Assembly: GCA_028565635.1 (NCBI GenBank)
Contig: JAOXYB010070167.1
Coordinates: forward strand, 1 to 24,074
Length of the DNA stretch: 24,074 bases
Direction of reading: 5' to 3'
DNA from: Phoronis ovalis
Taxonomy: Eukaryota; Phoronida; Phoronidae
A program made the position numbers and the translations under genes. The notes beneath the pieces were generated by a model. It worked only from the letters and a program-made list of their open reading frames with translations. It was not told the DNA's origin and made no database searches. The stretch's first letter is position 1. The number at the start of each line of letters is the position of its first letter. This document shows, one piece after another, positions 1-10,583 of this stretch.

Positions 1-993
1 ATATACTCGTTCATTTTCTAGTTTCATTGATCGATTTTAGTAAGGTATCTTCACGTGTATATAGTAAATAGCCCCACACACATCAAAGGATGTTTGTTAA
101 GATGTTTTTAGTATGAAATATATAATTATTGATACAGTACTCTCTCAAGATAACTGGTGACATAAATGTTTTGTACATGTCAATTCTAGGATCTTTCACC
201 CTTTCACCCTTATAGTGTGTTTTGTTAATAAACTAGTAAGCACTACCTTAACAAGTTGTTTTTCTACATCATCATGGACCTGATCAATGCCCTGTCTACT
301 TTCTCTGTTCATTAAACATTCTTCGGCAATGTGTAGAGGATTTGCTGTGTCCAAGTAGGCCTTCTCCAAAATACGCTTGTGTTCCTAATATAGATACGAC
401 TCAAAGTTAAATTTCATAGTACTGGCAGAAACTTAATTGTTGTTTTAATAGGTACGAGGAACCCATTGTCAATGTTATCCATTCGTTACTAAAATGTAAC
501 TTACAGACTTTTCGAACTGCATGTGAATGTAACCTTAAAAAATAAGTAATGTCCGTTTTGTCTTTTGTAAACAAAGGAGAGCGGTAAAAATGTAAAAGAA
601 ATCTTTGAGGAATGACCCTTTGTTTTTTTTATAAGAATAAGTAACGAATCGCGACTCTAGAAAACAAAATTGAATTGTAAAACCGGTTGATTGAAAGTAA
701 TACGTGCATGCCAACGCCAGTACATTAAAAAGAAACCAACAACCTTGAAATGACGCACAAAAAGAGTAAGACAAGAAAAATAAAAAAGACAAAGCAATAT
801 CAGCAAGTGAGCATATTTGAACAGCAGAACAACATGGCAGGCAAACGAGGACTTGTTTCATTATACTCGCTGTGTTTCTAGTAATGTATACATTTAGACT
901 CAATAAGTACGAAAGTAGACGCATGCAGTGGACACGATTAGTTTTCAAAAATGTTAAATTTGACACACAGATTTATTTTGCAACACTTCCTAC
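1..993. other. Tektin introns flanking exon 384-247
   Basis: Apart from the exon at 384-247, this stretch reads as AT-rich intron. A 143-codon minus-strand open frame at 535-966 is hydrophobic, lacks splice context and resembles no protein I know, so I treat it as chance. I see no RNA gene or repeat here. Confidence 0.6.
247..384 (-). CDS. Tektin exon with REsR-xxIDxVxDxVE motif
   Basis: The exon is 138 nt (46 codons), phase 0 at both ends, between acceptor TATATTAG and donor GTTAAG/GTAGTG. It encodes EHKRILEKAYLDTANPLHIA and then EECLMNRESRQGIDQVHDDV followed by EKQLVK. This is the strongest family signature in the window, because the ECLxxRExRxxIDxVxDxVE block is highly conserved in tektins. 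The next exon lies beyond the left edge. Confidence 0.95.
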
Positions 994-3900
994 CATTAGG
1001 TTAGCAATCTCGTTCTCCATGGCTCTACACTCGTTGTGAAGCTCCTGTTTCCAGTAATGAATGTCCTCAACACGCTCACCTATTTATATAGAAGGTATAT
1101 GGGATAGTTGTAAGCGAGGGAAGCTATGGGTGATGGGGATATTAGGTAAAACTACGACTAAGCTATAAGTCGGATTTACAGTAAAGTGATAGCGCATATA
1201 GTTTATTGAAAAACCTGTAAACGTTGAATTGGTAACACTATGCAGACTATAGCAGCTACATAAAGGCTATTTTTTCTGTTCAAAATTCATGCAGAAACAT
1301 TTTATTATTTCTAAAAGATGCACCTTAGTACATCATCCTTTGCATTTAATAAGGGACTTCTTTAAATTACTAGGGAAATGACAGTTATGACCGTATTGTG
1401 TATAGCGTTACCATAACAACCAATACAGATTTGTCTACTGTGCTTGATAGTTCCTGTATCTGCGTAGGTACTACCTGTAAATTAACAATTTCATTTTCCA
1501 TTGCTTTTTGTTCAGTAACTAATTCATCTTTCCAATATTTTATATCTCCTACACGTTCACCTGTAAGCAAGACATCTTCAGTCAACATATTTTTTTCTAG
1601 AAATGTATGCACAATAATCTATAGCTCACAGTAGATTTCTCAGCGGTTACTACCAATAGCACAGTTTGGAATCTGAACATTTCTTGCTACTGCAGATTCC
1701 TGCATCGCCTACACTACATGAGTATTGAGAGAAAAAGTATAGATTTAATTAAGCATTCAATCACTTTTAAAATAACTCTTTTTTTACAAAAAAATGTCTT
1801 TTTTATTCACTGATAAAACTGTATTTACATTTTCCAATTTCATAAAATGTTTAGAGAGAAAGGTCACTGAAATTGTTGTAACTCGTATTTTATTCAAAAA
1901 AACAACGCCAAAAATACACAAGCATGTGTAACATAATATGTGCTGCTTTTACCCAAAGTCTCCCTATAGTGTTGATATTTCGAAACTGCAATAAAAACAG
2001 GGCTTTTGTCATAAGGATATATGTAGATGAGCCACTTGTGTTCTTACCTAGTCTCTTAGTTACGTGCGATTGGCGATTACGTGTACGGGTATCAGTCTCT
2101 TTGATTGCCCGCCAAGCGTCAGCTCGCAGTCGTTCGGCATAGCTTCTCTCACGGTCGGACATGGTGTAGTGAGTCTTGTTAGACAAATCCCAATCATTGG
2201 TGGTGAAGCGAGAATAAAGTGCATTTCTAGAAAATAATTGAAAGCTTTAAATAAGGAACATACAAACCCGACACGCAAACTTTGCATTTTATTAAAAATG
2301 GCAGGAAAACTATAGATTTAGGTACGTGGTGCCATAAGGAAAAAAAAATAAATATTAGTTGCTTTACAGATCATCGTTCATTGTTAATTTTAATTTTGAT
2401 TGTGTTCATGCATTTATCATTGTTCATACCTCTCCGTGCACTAAAGATTCACAAATTCAAAGCATACAGAGATTGCACATTTTGCTAAAATATCAATATC
2501 CAAGTGTTGGGTAATAAATATTATTCTGAGTTCGATTTAGTATACTCTGCGTATTGGATATATATTATATTGGGGGAGGAAATGAATTAACATTAGCACT
2601 ACAGAAAGGTAGAAAATTAAATTGAATTCTACTGCACACCCATTCTTACTCGTTATAGTTTTATGATTTTATCACTAACCTGTCACTATTACGATAAACA
2701 AAAACGTGAGCTCCTGTGTCAGACTGAGAACTGCAGGTCCATTGTGGACTACTAATAAACATAGAGAAAGAAAAGGTAGGAACTGAGGAGAAAGAAACAT
2801 AAAAGTTATAGTTCAGTTTGGAGAAATGAAGTAACTGTTTTAGAAAGAAATGTGTAGTCAACTTGGTGATCTGAAGAAATGAGAATGAAAACATAAACCA
2901 AGGGAACTACAGTGAACTACTTTCGTTATAATTTCCAATCGTATAAACATATTCTTCATTGTTGGTGTATTCGACATAAATAACCTCTGAACGTTTTTTT
3001 AAAGCACTGATGCATATGTGCAGGAAAAGCAAAACATTTATTCCTCCAGATTTTTACCAATACAAGAATGTGTGATCTTTTATTTCCATTTGTTCTGGTT
3101 TATTTTATTCATAGCAATATGATAGATATAGGAACTTCGAATATTCCATGTTTGGCTCATGTTTGACTATTTCTCATGATAATGTATAGCGCTAGTGCCA
3201 ATGATTTTTCGAGTCTAAAGAGAATGTATGCAAAACACATTTTCAAAAGCATATCCAAAGTCAATAAATTTGACAAAAAACGACAGAGACATTAATAACT
3301 CCTTGTCACTGCTTAAAAAATTTCCAAATTATATAGGATACGCTGATGCTGGCTAGATTAATATGTGAAGAGGACATTTTATGGCCTTCGATCCCACATT
3401 TTTGACAAGTAATGTTTCAGCTTACGTTTTGAAATCAAACGAAGTGATGCAGTACCTAAAGCGATTATTGAGCCTTTCCTCTATGTCTAGCTTTGATTTT
3501 CCTGCCCTTGCGATTGGTATCTCAACTAGAACGCACGGTCTTTCAATAATATTTAATGTTTTCGAAGGCATCTCTTCTTGTTGTTTCAGAAACGAAGCGC
3601 CTTCCATTGTGTTCAAGCAAGTTGCAGCAAAAGAAACACTGTTTAGTGTTTTACAAAAGTAGCAAAAGAGAAGATAATGTAATATTTTAAGATATTGTAA
3701 TTAAGTAAATTCGAGTGAAGGTATTTCCAAAACTGTAGCATGTATTTATTGATAATACTGCCATAAAAAACTCTATATTGGGGTAAGTTGGGTCTAATTG
3801 TTCGTGGCGTTCTTCTGTTCCCGTATTTGATATTCAATGTTACAGTCTTGTACACGATGACCGTAAAAGCAATATAAACATTAGTCGTTTCATTGTATAA

Positions 3901-5018
3901 TATGCATTCGTGGTATTTGTCGATCAAATTAAATGCAGAAAGAATTGCCGAAATATCAGGAAAATGCGAGTTCCTATTCATACCTTCTTTGGGCTCCACC
4001 AGCATTGTTATTCCTTTCGTAAAATAATGGCTTAGATATATTGACATTGCTATTGGTATCAGTCGTGTTTGGCGTTTTGTTAATAACGCTGTTCTCCCTA
4101 ATTTCGTCTAAAGTATCCGAAACAAGATTAGTTGCAGAAATTGCTTCTTCGGATCTATCAGAACAATGAGAAACTATTGCAAGTACAGGAAACGTGAAAG
4201 GTGCAGGCAGCTGCTGTGAGTATATATGTTTTTTGGTAACTGGCACCATTACATCAGGTCCTTAGATCACACAGTTTAATTATAAGATAAGACAGATAAG
4301 ATAACAGATACTTTGGTGAAAGCAATGTAATATTTGTGTAACACTCATATGTCTGTCATCTTGTGACTACTCAAAATTCGACAAGCGAACACCGAGCGAA
4401 TGGAGTGATACAAGATTTTGTTTTACAAACAATTATAATAGTTGAAGCTTACAATTCATCTGTTTTGTTGTATAATGTAGTAGTACTATTATTATTCTGA
4501 TGACTGGTTTGTTCTCTAGCGTTCATATTCTTATCAGTTGTTAAAACCATGTCTTCTACATCATCATCTGTACCACTGTTATTGCCATCTGGCGGTTGAC
4601 TGAATTAGTAGAAAAATGTAATGATGGTCCGGTTGGAGCACGCAACAAAGATCAAAAGAAGGGACTAACAATACAGAGAAAAGGGAAATCAAAGAATGTT
4701 AGTGAAGCATGTAATTATATACTAGTAATTGTTTGCCGATGATCATGAGGAGCTACACGAATTCCGATATAAATCAACCGTATCAGCTGAGTGCGATCGT
4801 TACATACAAAACAATCATTCTGTCACTCTTTTTCTATGTTTTTCTAAGTCAACAGTTATTTCATCTTACCTTGCTGGGTTGTAGTAAGTTCTAGCATGAC
4901 TCATGTCCATAGACTTGCTGAAACCTTTCATGGTCGATTTATCTGCTAAAATCGGCAACATTTTTGACATCATTGGAGTTACAGGGGTTCGACTTCGCAT
5001 AGCATATACTGACGCCAT
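247..5018 (-). CDS. Tektin family protein, 5' part of gene, runs off left edge
   Basis: This is a minus-strand tektin, a coiled-coil filament protein of axonemal doublet microtubules in cilia and flagella. The simplest isoform joins 5018-4870, 2226-2048, one of two alternative exons (1560-1475 or 1079-994) and 384-247. That gives 184 codons with matching splice phases of 2, 1, 0 and 0. Visible tektin hallmarks are SRFTTNDW near residue 57, the helical RTRNRQSHVTKRLGERV stretch near 97-113, the DIxYWKxEL motif, and ECLMNRESRQGIDQVHDDVE in the last exon. Tektins are usually about 400-450 aa, so more than half the protein lies left of the window. The RESR spelling recalls tektin-2, but I do not assign a paralogue. 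An acceptor (TTTTTACAG) 18 nt before the ATG implies a non-coding exon upstream. The first coding intron contains possible cassette exons, listed separately. The family call is secure. Confidence 0.95.
994..1079 (-). CDS. Tektin alternative exon B (distal copy)
   Basis: The exon is 86 nt, with acceptor CTTCTATATAAATAG and donor CTAATG/GTAGGA, phase 1 in and phase 0 out. It encodes GERVEDIHYWKQELHNEC and then RAMENEIANLM. It is a duplicate of the exon at 1560-1475, separated from it by a 395-nt intron. If both were spliced in, exon B would be read in the wrong frame and meet TAA three nucleotides before its end. Its third positions are richer in G and C than those of copy A. Confidence 0.88.
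1475..1560 (-). CDS. Tektin alternative exon A (proximal copy)
   Basis: The exon is 86 nt, with acceptor CTTGCTTACAG and donor TTACAG/GTAGTA. It enters in phase 1 and leaves in phase 0. It encodes GERVGDIKYWKDELVTEQ and then KAMENEIVNLQ, the tektin DIxxWKxEL helix. It is homologous to the exon at 1079-994: 20 of 29 residues match, at the same length and with the same phases. Its third codon positions are much more AT-rich than those of the other copy. Because 86 is not a multiple of three, only one copy can be used per transcript. Confidence 0.88.
2048..2226 (-). CDS. Tektin exon: start of conserved core
   Basis: The exon is 179 nt, with acceptor ATTATTTTCTAG (phase 2) and donor GACTAG/GTAAGA (phase 1). 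It encodes NALYSRFTTNDWDLSNKT, then a charged helix with ERLRADAWRAIKETDTRTRN and SHVTKRL. The W-containing NDW followed by an ERLR...ETD helix and a KRL just before GERV is the usual entry to the tektin coiled coil. Confidence 0.93.
2680..2751 (-). CDS. Possible tektin cassette exon X4 with twin acceptor
   Basis: This is a short open segment of 72 or 69 nt, phase 2 at both ends. The donor GACAG/GTTAGT is good. The acceptor region is a very long pyrimidine tract ending ATTAGTAG, so either AG can be used and one Ser codon is gained or lost. The peptide is SPQWTCSSQSDTGAHVFVYR plus NSDR. It is the last of four phase-2 segments before the tektin core exon at 2226-2048 and splices to it in frame. 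I recognise no domain in it. Confidence 0.45.
2752..3455. other. Tektin intron stretch between X4 and X3
   Basis: This AT-rich sequence has no exon I can support on either strand. The pyrimidine tract just above exon X4, at about 2752-2810 on the minus strand, is unusually long. The same is true of 2227-2679, between X4 and the core exon, where open frames are short and lack splice sites. Confidence 0.5.
3456..3638 (-). CDS. Possible tektin cassette exon X3
   Basis: This is an open segment of 183 nt (61 x 3), phase 2 at both ends. The acceptor follows CTTTTGTAAAACACTAAACAG, which includes a branch-point-like ACTAAAC. The donor CTTTAG/GTACTG is moderate. The peptide includes TMEGASFLKQQEEMPSKTL and a charged end, SKLDIEERLNNRF, that could continue into helix. 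It contains an internal ATG at about 3599, so it could also serve as an alternative first coding exon. The opposite strand is also open here (3381-3662), which weakens the case a little. The function is unknown. Confidence 0.45.
3984..4154 (-). CDS. Possible tektin cassette exon X2
   Basis: This is an open segment of 171 nt (57 x 3), phase 2 at both ends. The acceptor TTTCTCATTGTTCTGATAG is pyrimidine-rich and the donor AGAAG/GTATGA is good. It encodes SEEAISATNLVSDTLDEIRE followed by an Asn/Thr-rich tract (KTPNTTDTNSNVNIS) ending NNNAGGAQR. The composition resembles X1, which suggests a continuous low-complexity region in one isoform. Its final AG plus the A of exon 2226-2048 recreates the same Arg junction as the direct splice. 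Confidence 0.5.
4453..4599 (-). CDS. Possible tektin cassette exon X1
   Basis: This is an open segment of 147 nt (49 x 3) in the first coding intron of the tektin gene. The acceptor TTCTACTAATTCAG is good. The donor GAATT/GTAAGC is good apart from the T at -1. Both borders are phase 2, so it inserts in frame between the first and second coding exons. The encoded peptide (QPPDGNNSGTDDDVEDM, later NNNSTTTLYNK) is acidic and rich in Asn, Ser and Thr, so it is probably disordered. It matches no domain I know. Spliced to the next exon it gives Leu at the junction. No transcript support is available. Confidence 0.5.
4870..5018 (-). CDS. Tektin first coding exon
   Basis: The exon starts with ATG in AAAAATGGCG and encodes 49 codons plus two bases. 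The residues are Met- and Ser-rich (MASVYAMRSRTPVTPM, ending TYYNPA), as expected of the disordered head that precedes the tektin core. The donor GCAAG/GTAAGA is strong and leaves phase 2. Its AG joins the first A of exon 2226-2048 to make Arg, reading NPA-R-NALYSRF without a break. An acceptor at 5037-5036 marks the 5' edge of the exon, 18 nt above the ATG, so part of the 5' UTR is spliced on from upstream. Confidence 0.85.
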
Positions 5019-5152
5019 TTTTACCACAATTTAATCTGTAAAAATAGTTTTATCTATAATTAAAATTGATATAACCCTTCATACCTGAGTTTCATGCTTT
5101 ATTACGTCAACATTTCATGTGGCTTTCCCTTTTTTCTGTTGATATTACTAAC

Positions 5153-5287
5153 CGATTTTGTTTTCGCTTTCCGTAGGCTGAGTCCGACAAAACGTTGTTT
5201 AATTCCTTGAGATCAGTGACAATTCCAGTGCATGTCTTGATTTTAGCGTCGTAACTAACAACATTCGTAGTCACTGTAATATAGTCA
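5153..5287 (-). other. Open segment upstream of tektin start, possible exon
   Basis: This minus-strand segment encodes DYITVTTNVVSYDAKIKT and later KELNNVLSDSAYGKRKQNR, with a fair donor at AATCG/GTTAGT (phase 2). It has no in-frame ATG. An in-frame stop lies just above it, and the possible acceptors GTGGCTAG and ATATTACAG are weak or give another phase. Spliced to the tektin ATG exon it would be out of frame, so there it could only be UTR. Spliced to X1 it would be in frame. Its status is uncertain. Confidence 0.25.
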
Positions 5288-5305
5288 CTAGCCACTTACT
5301 ACCTC

Positions 5306-5313
5306 TGACGTCA
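5306..5313. promoter_or_regulatory. Perfect CRE palindrome TGACGTCA
   Basis: An exact cAMP-response-element octamer lies about 290 bp above the tektin ATG, in the region expected to hold its promoter or 5' UTR exon. CREB/ATF-family proteins bind this sequence, and CRE control of sperm-expressed genes is known in mammals. Control of this gene is inference. Confidence 0.35.
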
Positions 5314-5939
5314 TTCATTATCTTAAACATACGGACAATATATATTCATCCTGCTAATGATGTTGTTACGCGTGAAATACACAGTGTCCTAGGTCAATGA
5401 TTTTAAAGTACTTTTATATCTATTCGCTAAAACTGCAGACAAAAGTTAAACCACGGGAATGCACAGGATGACACGAAATAAACAGAACACCACACGCATT
5501 TTTTACAACAGTTTGACAAAAGAAGTATTTCATTTTTATATCTCCTTATTTTCTACTCTAGCTAAAATGCTTTTTTACAGTTCCATAAGAAACGTTTGTT
5601 CAGTTTGACAGAGTGTTTTTGTTAAGCTGTGAAAAACTGTACAGCAAAAATAAAAAACTTGCCTACTTTTAGATCATTTAAGAAAGAATTTGTTACTGTA
5701 TTACATTTTGAAGACAACCCTGCTTTTTTAGGAAAACAGGCCTAATATTATTCTAAGAATTTTGGACTAAAATACGGAGCCATATCTCTGTTGGCTATTA
5801 GTCGTGAGACACAAAATGAAAATAAGCAGTTTTTGTCTTTGAGTACATAACTGAATTTATTTTCGAAAAGTATATGTTGATTTACTGATGAAATAAAACT
5901 GTCGAAGAAGTGACAGTACTCTAAAAGTGTTCTGTTTAC

Positions 5940-6151
5940 TTCGTGTCACCATGTAGCTTAGCTTTGCGGATCTCTTGGATTATTTGAATTAAAGATTTTC
6001 CTGCATTTAGTTTTATATTGCTGTGTAATGATACCCAATATAGCAATAAATATTCCGTAAATATTTTAAAACGTGTCATAAAATATAAATATGGCGTCCT
6101 TGGCAACTTCTTGTTGAGCGTTTTATATGTACTCTGACCTGGCGCTGTCAT
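5940..6151 (-). other. 71-codon ATG open frame, unassigned
   Basis: This minus-strand frame starts at a true ATG and reads MTAPGQSTYKTLNKKLPRTP, then a hydrophobic patch (EYLLLYWVSL), ending EIRKAKLHGDT before a phase-2 donor-like GAA/GTAAAC. It matches nothing I know. It may be chance, or an upstream first exon on the tektin strand, because the phase would fit the other phase-2 segments. Confidence 0.2.
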
Positions 6152-9100
6152 TTGTTGTACTATATCGCCGCAAAAAGCACAATCCCTGGTCCCACAGTCT
6201 AATTAGTATGGCCACAAAATCTTTGAATAAAAAAAAAATTGCCCAATTATAACTGACACTAACTGGTGCAATAATCAAACTGTTCTTAACTAAATCGCTT
6301 AAACGCAATCATAGTTATTTCTGTTACTGTATTTCCGTTTTACGTCAACAAATGGTTGTTATTCGTCATCAAGTGACACCCTAACTATACTGTCATACGT
6401 TTGATCTGCAGATAGACTAAATAAACAACTCGCTGTTAATGAATTATTATCAAATGCAAAATGCAAATAAGAAGACATGTTCGTAACTATTTGTCCGCGA
6501 TTATTCACATGTTGTTAATAATGTATTGTTTCGTAATTTCTTCTCTTTAAAAACATATTTAACTGTTTCATACTAGTTTTGCTTCAATAATAATTTTTGC
6601 ATCATATGATGCCCTTTTGGATACACCGGAGTGATAAATATTTTACAATATTCTAGAGCTTATTTTAAAAATATTCCTGTAAAATATATCTTCTCATCTA
6701 CATTTATTGAATGAGAATAAAATTATAACAGCAACTAAATATATCCTTAAAGTGTTCTTGCAAGAATTTTCAAGACTTTGAAAACAAAACTATGACTAAA
6801 TAGCAGAAGTGAAACATACATATTTGTAAATATTAAGTAAACGTGAATTACTCTAAATAAACTAAGTAAAATATACCTGTTAAATAAAAACGTACGGCAA
6901 GTATGAAAGCTATTCTCTTAATTCATTTTACTCTGCTAGCTACCTGATGATGATAGCGTTATCGCTATAGCGACAGCTGGCACGTGGTAGTATTAGACCT
7001 CGTAGGTCAAATTTGCGTGAGGTAATATAACTTTTATACTGAAAGTAAATATACCTTTTCAAATTTTAATTGGCGTCTTTCAAAATGGCATTGTTATATT
7101 CTTTTGTGACAATTTGGTTAAAAATTGCATTCATTATTTATAAAAACAGAAATTAAGTAAATAAACATGATAATGTTAAGTAATAGGACATAGTATTACT
7201 TGTAAGAGAATATATTTACGTTAAGTGGATCTAATGAACTGCTTTGGATTTCAATAAAGAGTATTATATTCGTTTAACAACTATTGTATTTTAATAAAAG
7301 AAATGAGGCGTGCTTAATCGTTAAACTGAATAGACTGAATCATACAAATGCATTACAACATGCATTAACTAAAGGCAAATAGTCGTTTTTACAAGAGAAT
7401 ACATACGTCAGGCAGGTGTCATTTTCGTATATAAATTGTGATTTTATACCCTAAGGTTGATGAGACATTTAATTATTGTACGTATATCAGTTTTAATTTC
7501 AGTTAATTTTTCCCAACAATTTGTAAAATAAACTGCGTTAAAATGATTCATTGCCTACTGTCAAAATACCGTAATGCAAATAATGCAAACAGTGCATGGA
7601 GACATTATCTATATAAAGTATTTCCAAAATGTTTACCCAGTCTGTTTAAAAACTTTGTTGCTGTTTGATTTTCATTAAACAATTATTTATTAATTTTTTT
7701 GAGTAGTTAATATAATTCTCGTAACGTTACGACCTATCGATATGTCAGGATCAAACATATGTATATAGAATCTAAAGTGCATCAGAATGCACTAATTCAC
7801 CACAGGAGATCGAGTGTAGTTACACGAAATATGTAACTATTTAGTATAGTCCAATTTCCAAAAAAGCATTTTTAAAACTAGTATATTTTGTGCTGAGACT
7901 AAGTTCCTATTATTTATTTGAGGCATAAATCGGGTAATACAATATACATTTGTTTAATAGGAACTACGACCACAATACAAACTCTTACGTAATATAAAAT
8001 AGTCTCGATAAAGTACGATACGCTAACATTACTTACATAATCAAAATGATGCTAAATAGACTAAGTACTTCATAGATACATTTTGTATTTTCAAATGTGT
8101 ATAGCACTTAAGTTAAATTTATGTCTTTATAACCCCTCCTATCTATTGAATATCACTGTATAAAGTTTAAAATCAAGTAAAGTTCACAGTAACACTAGAG
8201 GTGAAATCGTTATAAAGCCTACATGTATGCACACACCAACAAACCGAATAAAAGAAAGCAGTACAAACACGGCTCTAAAGAATCAATTTTCTAAAATCGT
8301 GCAAGTTGTTTAAAAAAGCGATACTGAAATGCCTTGTACTATCCAGTTCTTTTTATTTTAATTTTTTCTAAAAGTTTATGAAATCTCCATAGATATGCCC
8401 CTTTCTGTGATGCCAGTAATCCACCAACATCATTACATTTTTTTATTTCACTTTTCTCATCATAGGATTTTTAAATCATAAAAATGCGTCTGGTACATTT
8501 AATCTGAAATTTATTCACAAGAAATCACCATAGACAATTGATTATTATAATTTATAATCTGTCATAGGGTGAATATTTGATTTGTCTCTTATAGATTTGG
8601 GATAATCAGTTACTAGGATAGTGATGTATGGTTAGTGTCGCGACTTATTGATTGACAATAGCATAAGAAGAGATTGAATAGCCATAGCGTGTAATCAATA
8701 ATGAGTTAAAACGAGCCCGGGTTTGTATTATCTAACAAAAAAACGTGAAACTTACAATGGCACAGTCATACGCTTAATTAGTATAAAAATTAACTGAAAC
8801 TTGGCACTTTATTGGGCTTATTAAGTGAAATAAGCTTAACTTGTAGACATCTAATCGCGAAAAGCAAATACATATCACACTCCACTTGTCAAGAAAACTA
8901 TGTGTACCTAGAATAGATTATGATTACTTATGAGAAACATAAGATTTGTTCAGACATCATATCCCAAAGAATGAGCTTTGTTGTTTGTTCTTAGCTATCA
9001 CATAAATCCAAAATGTCAATAAAAAGTATAGAAGTTATGTATATCAAACTTGTACAGATTGACAACCCCAAATAAGATAAATAATATCATTCAATTTTTT

Positions 9101-10560
9101 TCAACAATTTATACAGAAGAATGAAATGGATTAAGCACTATGCAGATTTATCACGACGACTAAGTGGCTAAAGGACCACATGCTAAGCAACCACATCTTA
9201 AATACACGTTGAGCCAAATCAAAGATAGAAATATAAAAAATGATATAAAGAAATGTATACTTAATTCCTTTGCAACCGTATTTTTATATCTGGGACTATA
9301 AAAACCAGAAAATTAAATTTAAATATTAATTAACGCTCCAAACGTAAATTATACCTATGTCTTATGTCATGGCCTGTGATCTTTAAAGGTTAATTTCAAC
9401 ACATCGCTGTTTGCAACTTCATAATTAGATTAGATTAAATTTGATTTCATGTAACAATTTGTCTGATTTTACTTTTTCAATGTAGCAATTATTAGACTTT
9501 AATCAATTATTATATACATTAAATAATTATGCATAGAATTAGTGTCTAGAGCACTCTGGATATGAGCTATTTAAGTATATGAAAGTTATTGCTCCCAAAA
9601 AGTCCAACACATAAAGACAAAATGTGCGATAGATTTTTTTGTGGATGCTCAATATAATACCCGCTGTAAAGGCACTTTGGGCATTACTAATTACACCCAA
9701 ATCATGTTTTATACCCTGAAGGGTTTACTTTATTCTAATATGGCTTCCGAATCCACGGCGTTGCTAAGGACACAACCACATGCCAATGCAGAATATATGT
9801 AAACCTGCTATGAAACGAAAAATGTTCAGTATGTTACCTAGAAATTCAAAATGGTGATAAAGACGTACCTGTGTTTTACAAAGTTGTAGATTGTTGGCGA
9901 AATTCAGTTGATTTCCATGCAAATTTCAAACTTGTATCTAGTCGATGACTTGGCAGCTCACTGCTTTACTATCAGACGCGGTAGTGGTATCGAAGCGATT
10001 ACCATAAGTAAATATAACAACCCAATCAGAACGCGTTTAAAGGTAAATAGTAAATAATATCACCATTCAGTTTGTTAAGGAAAGCTTAAAAAGAAATCTA
10101 TTCAAGTTTGCTTTAACTTGGATAATAAATGAACAGGTCTTTACAATGGATTAATTTCACATCATGAGATTGAATGCAAATTGCCCTTCTTTTTGTAAAA
10201 TACCAACCCTGGCTTTGTAAGAATACTATATTACCAAGGAATCATATAAAGGATAAATGTTGAAACATCTCTGTCTGTTTAATCAGTAAACATACTGTAC
10301 GTAATCATTGGCGGTAGTAGGCTGGATCAGTTTATATATATGGACAAGTATAAAATGTACTTTTTTAATGTGATATACGGGCCTTGTTTTATTTCAGCTT
10401 TTTAACCGATGCTTTATTCATCAGCTCAGATTTTGCTTTATCTTATATTAATATTTCAATTTGATAAATTCGTTTTTTCACAATAAATTATAAAATGTCA
10501 CGCAAGTAAATAATATAAAATGGATAGAAAAACAACGCAGCCAACTGAATTGCCGTTTAT
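6152..10560. other. Long AT-rich intergenic region
   Basis: I see no open frame with coding character, no splice-flanked segment, no tRNA-like TTCGAAT box and no long inverted repeat in these 4.4 kb. Only short A- or T-runs and brief palindromes occur, for example around 6951-6968. It separates the tektin promoter side from the start-exon region near 11.1 kb. Confidence 0.5.
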
Positions 10561-10572
10561 TTACACAACACC

Positions 10573-10583
10573 CCACCTAGTGG
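10573..10583 (+). promoter_or_regulatory. CTCF-like core CCACCTAGTGG
   Basis: The eleven bases match the reverse form of the animal CTCF core (CC-M-Y-CT-R-S-TGG) at every position. The bases further 5' (CACC) match the full motif only partly. It sits in a locally GC-richer patch between two gene regions, as an insulator would. It is a motif match only. Confidence 0.3.

Noticed and set aside
535-966. 143-codon minus-strand open frame
   Set aside because: Hydrophobic and Cys-rich with no family resemblance, no splice context, and inside a tektin intron. Likely chance.
1398-1634. Plus-strand open frame over tektin exon A
   Set aside because: Antisense shadow of a conserved tektin exon.
3643-4047. 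134-codon minus-strand open frame
   Set aside because: Overlaps X2 in another frame, low-complexity and hydrophobic; no acceptor-donor pair with matching phase.
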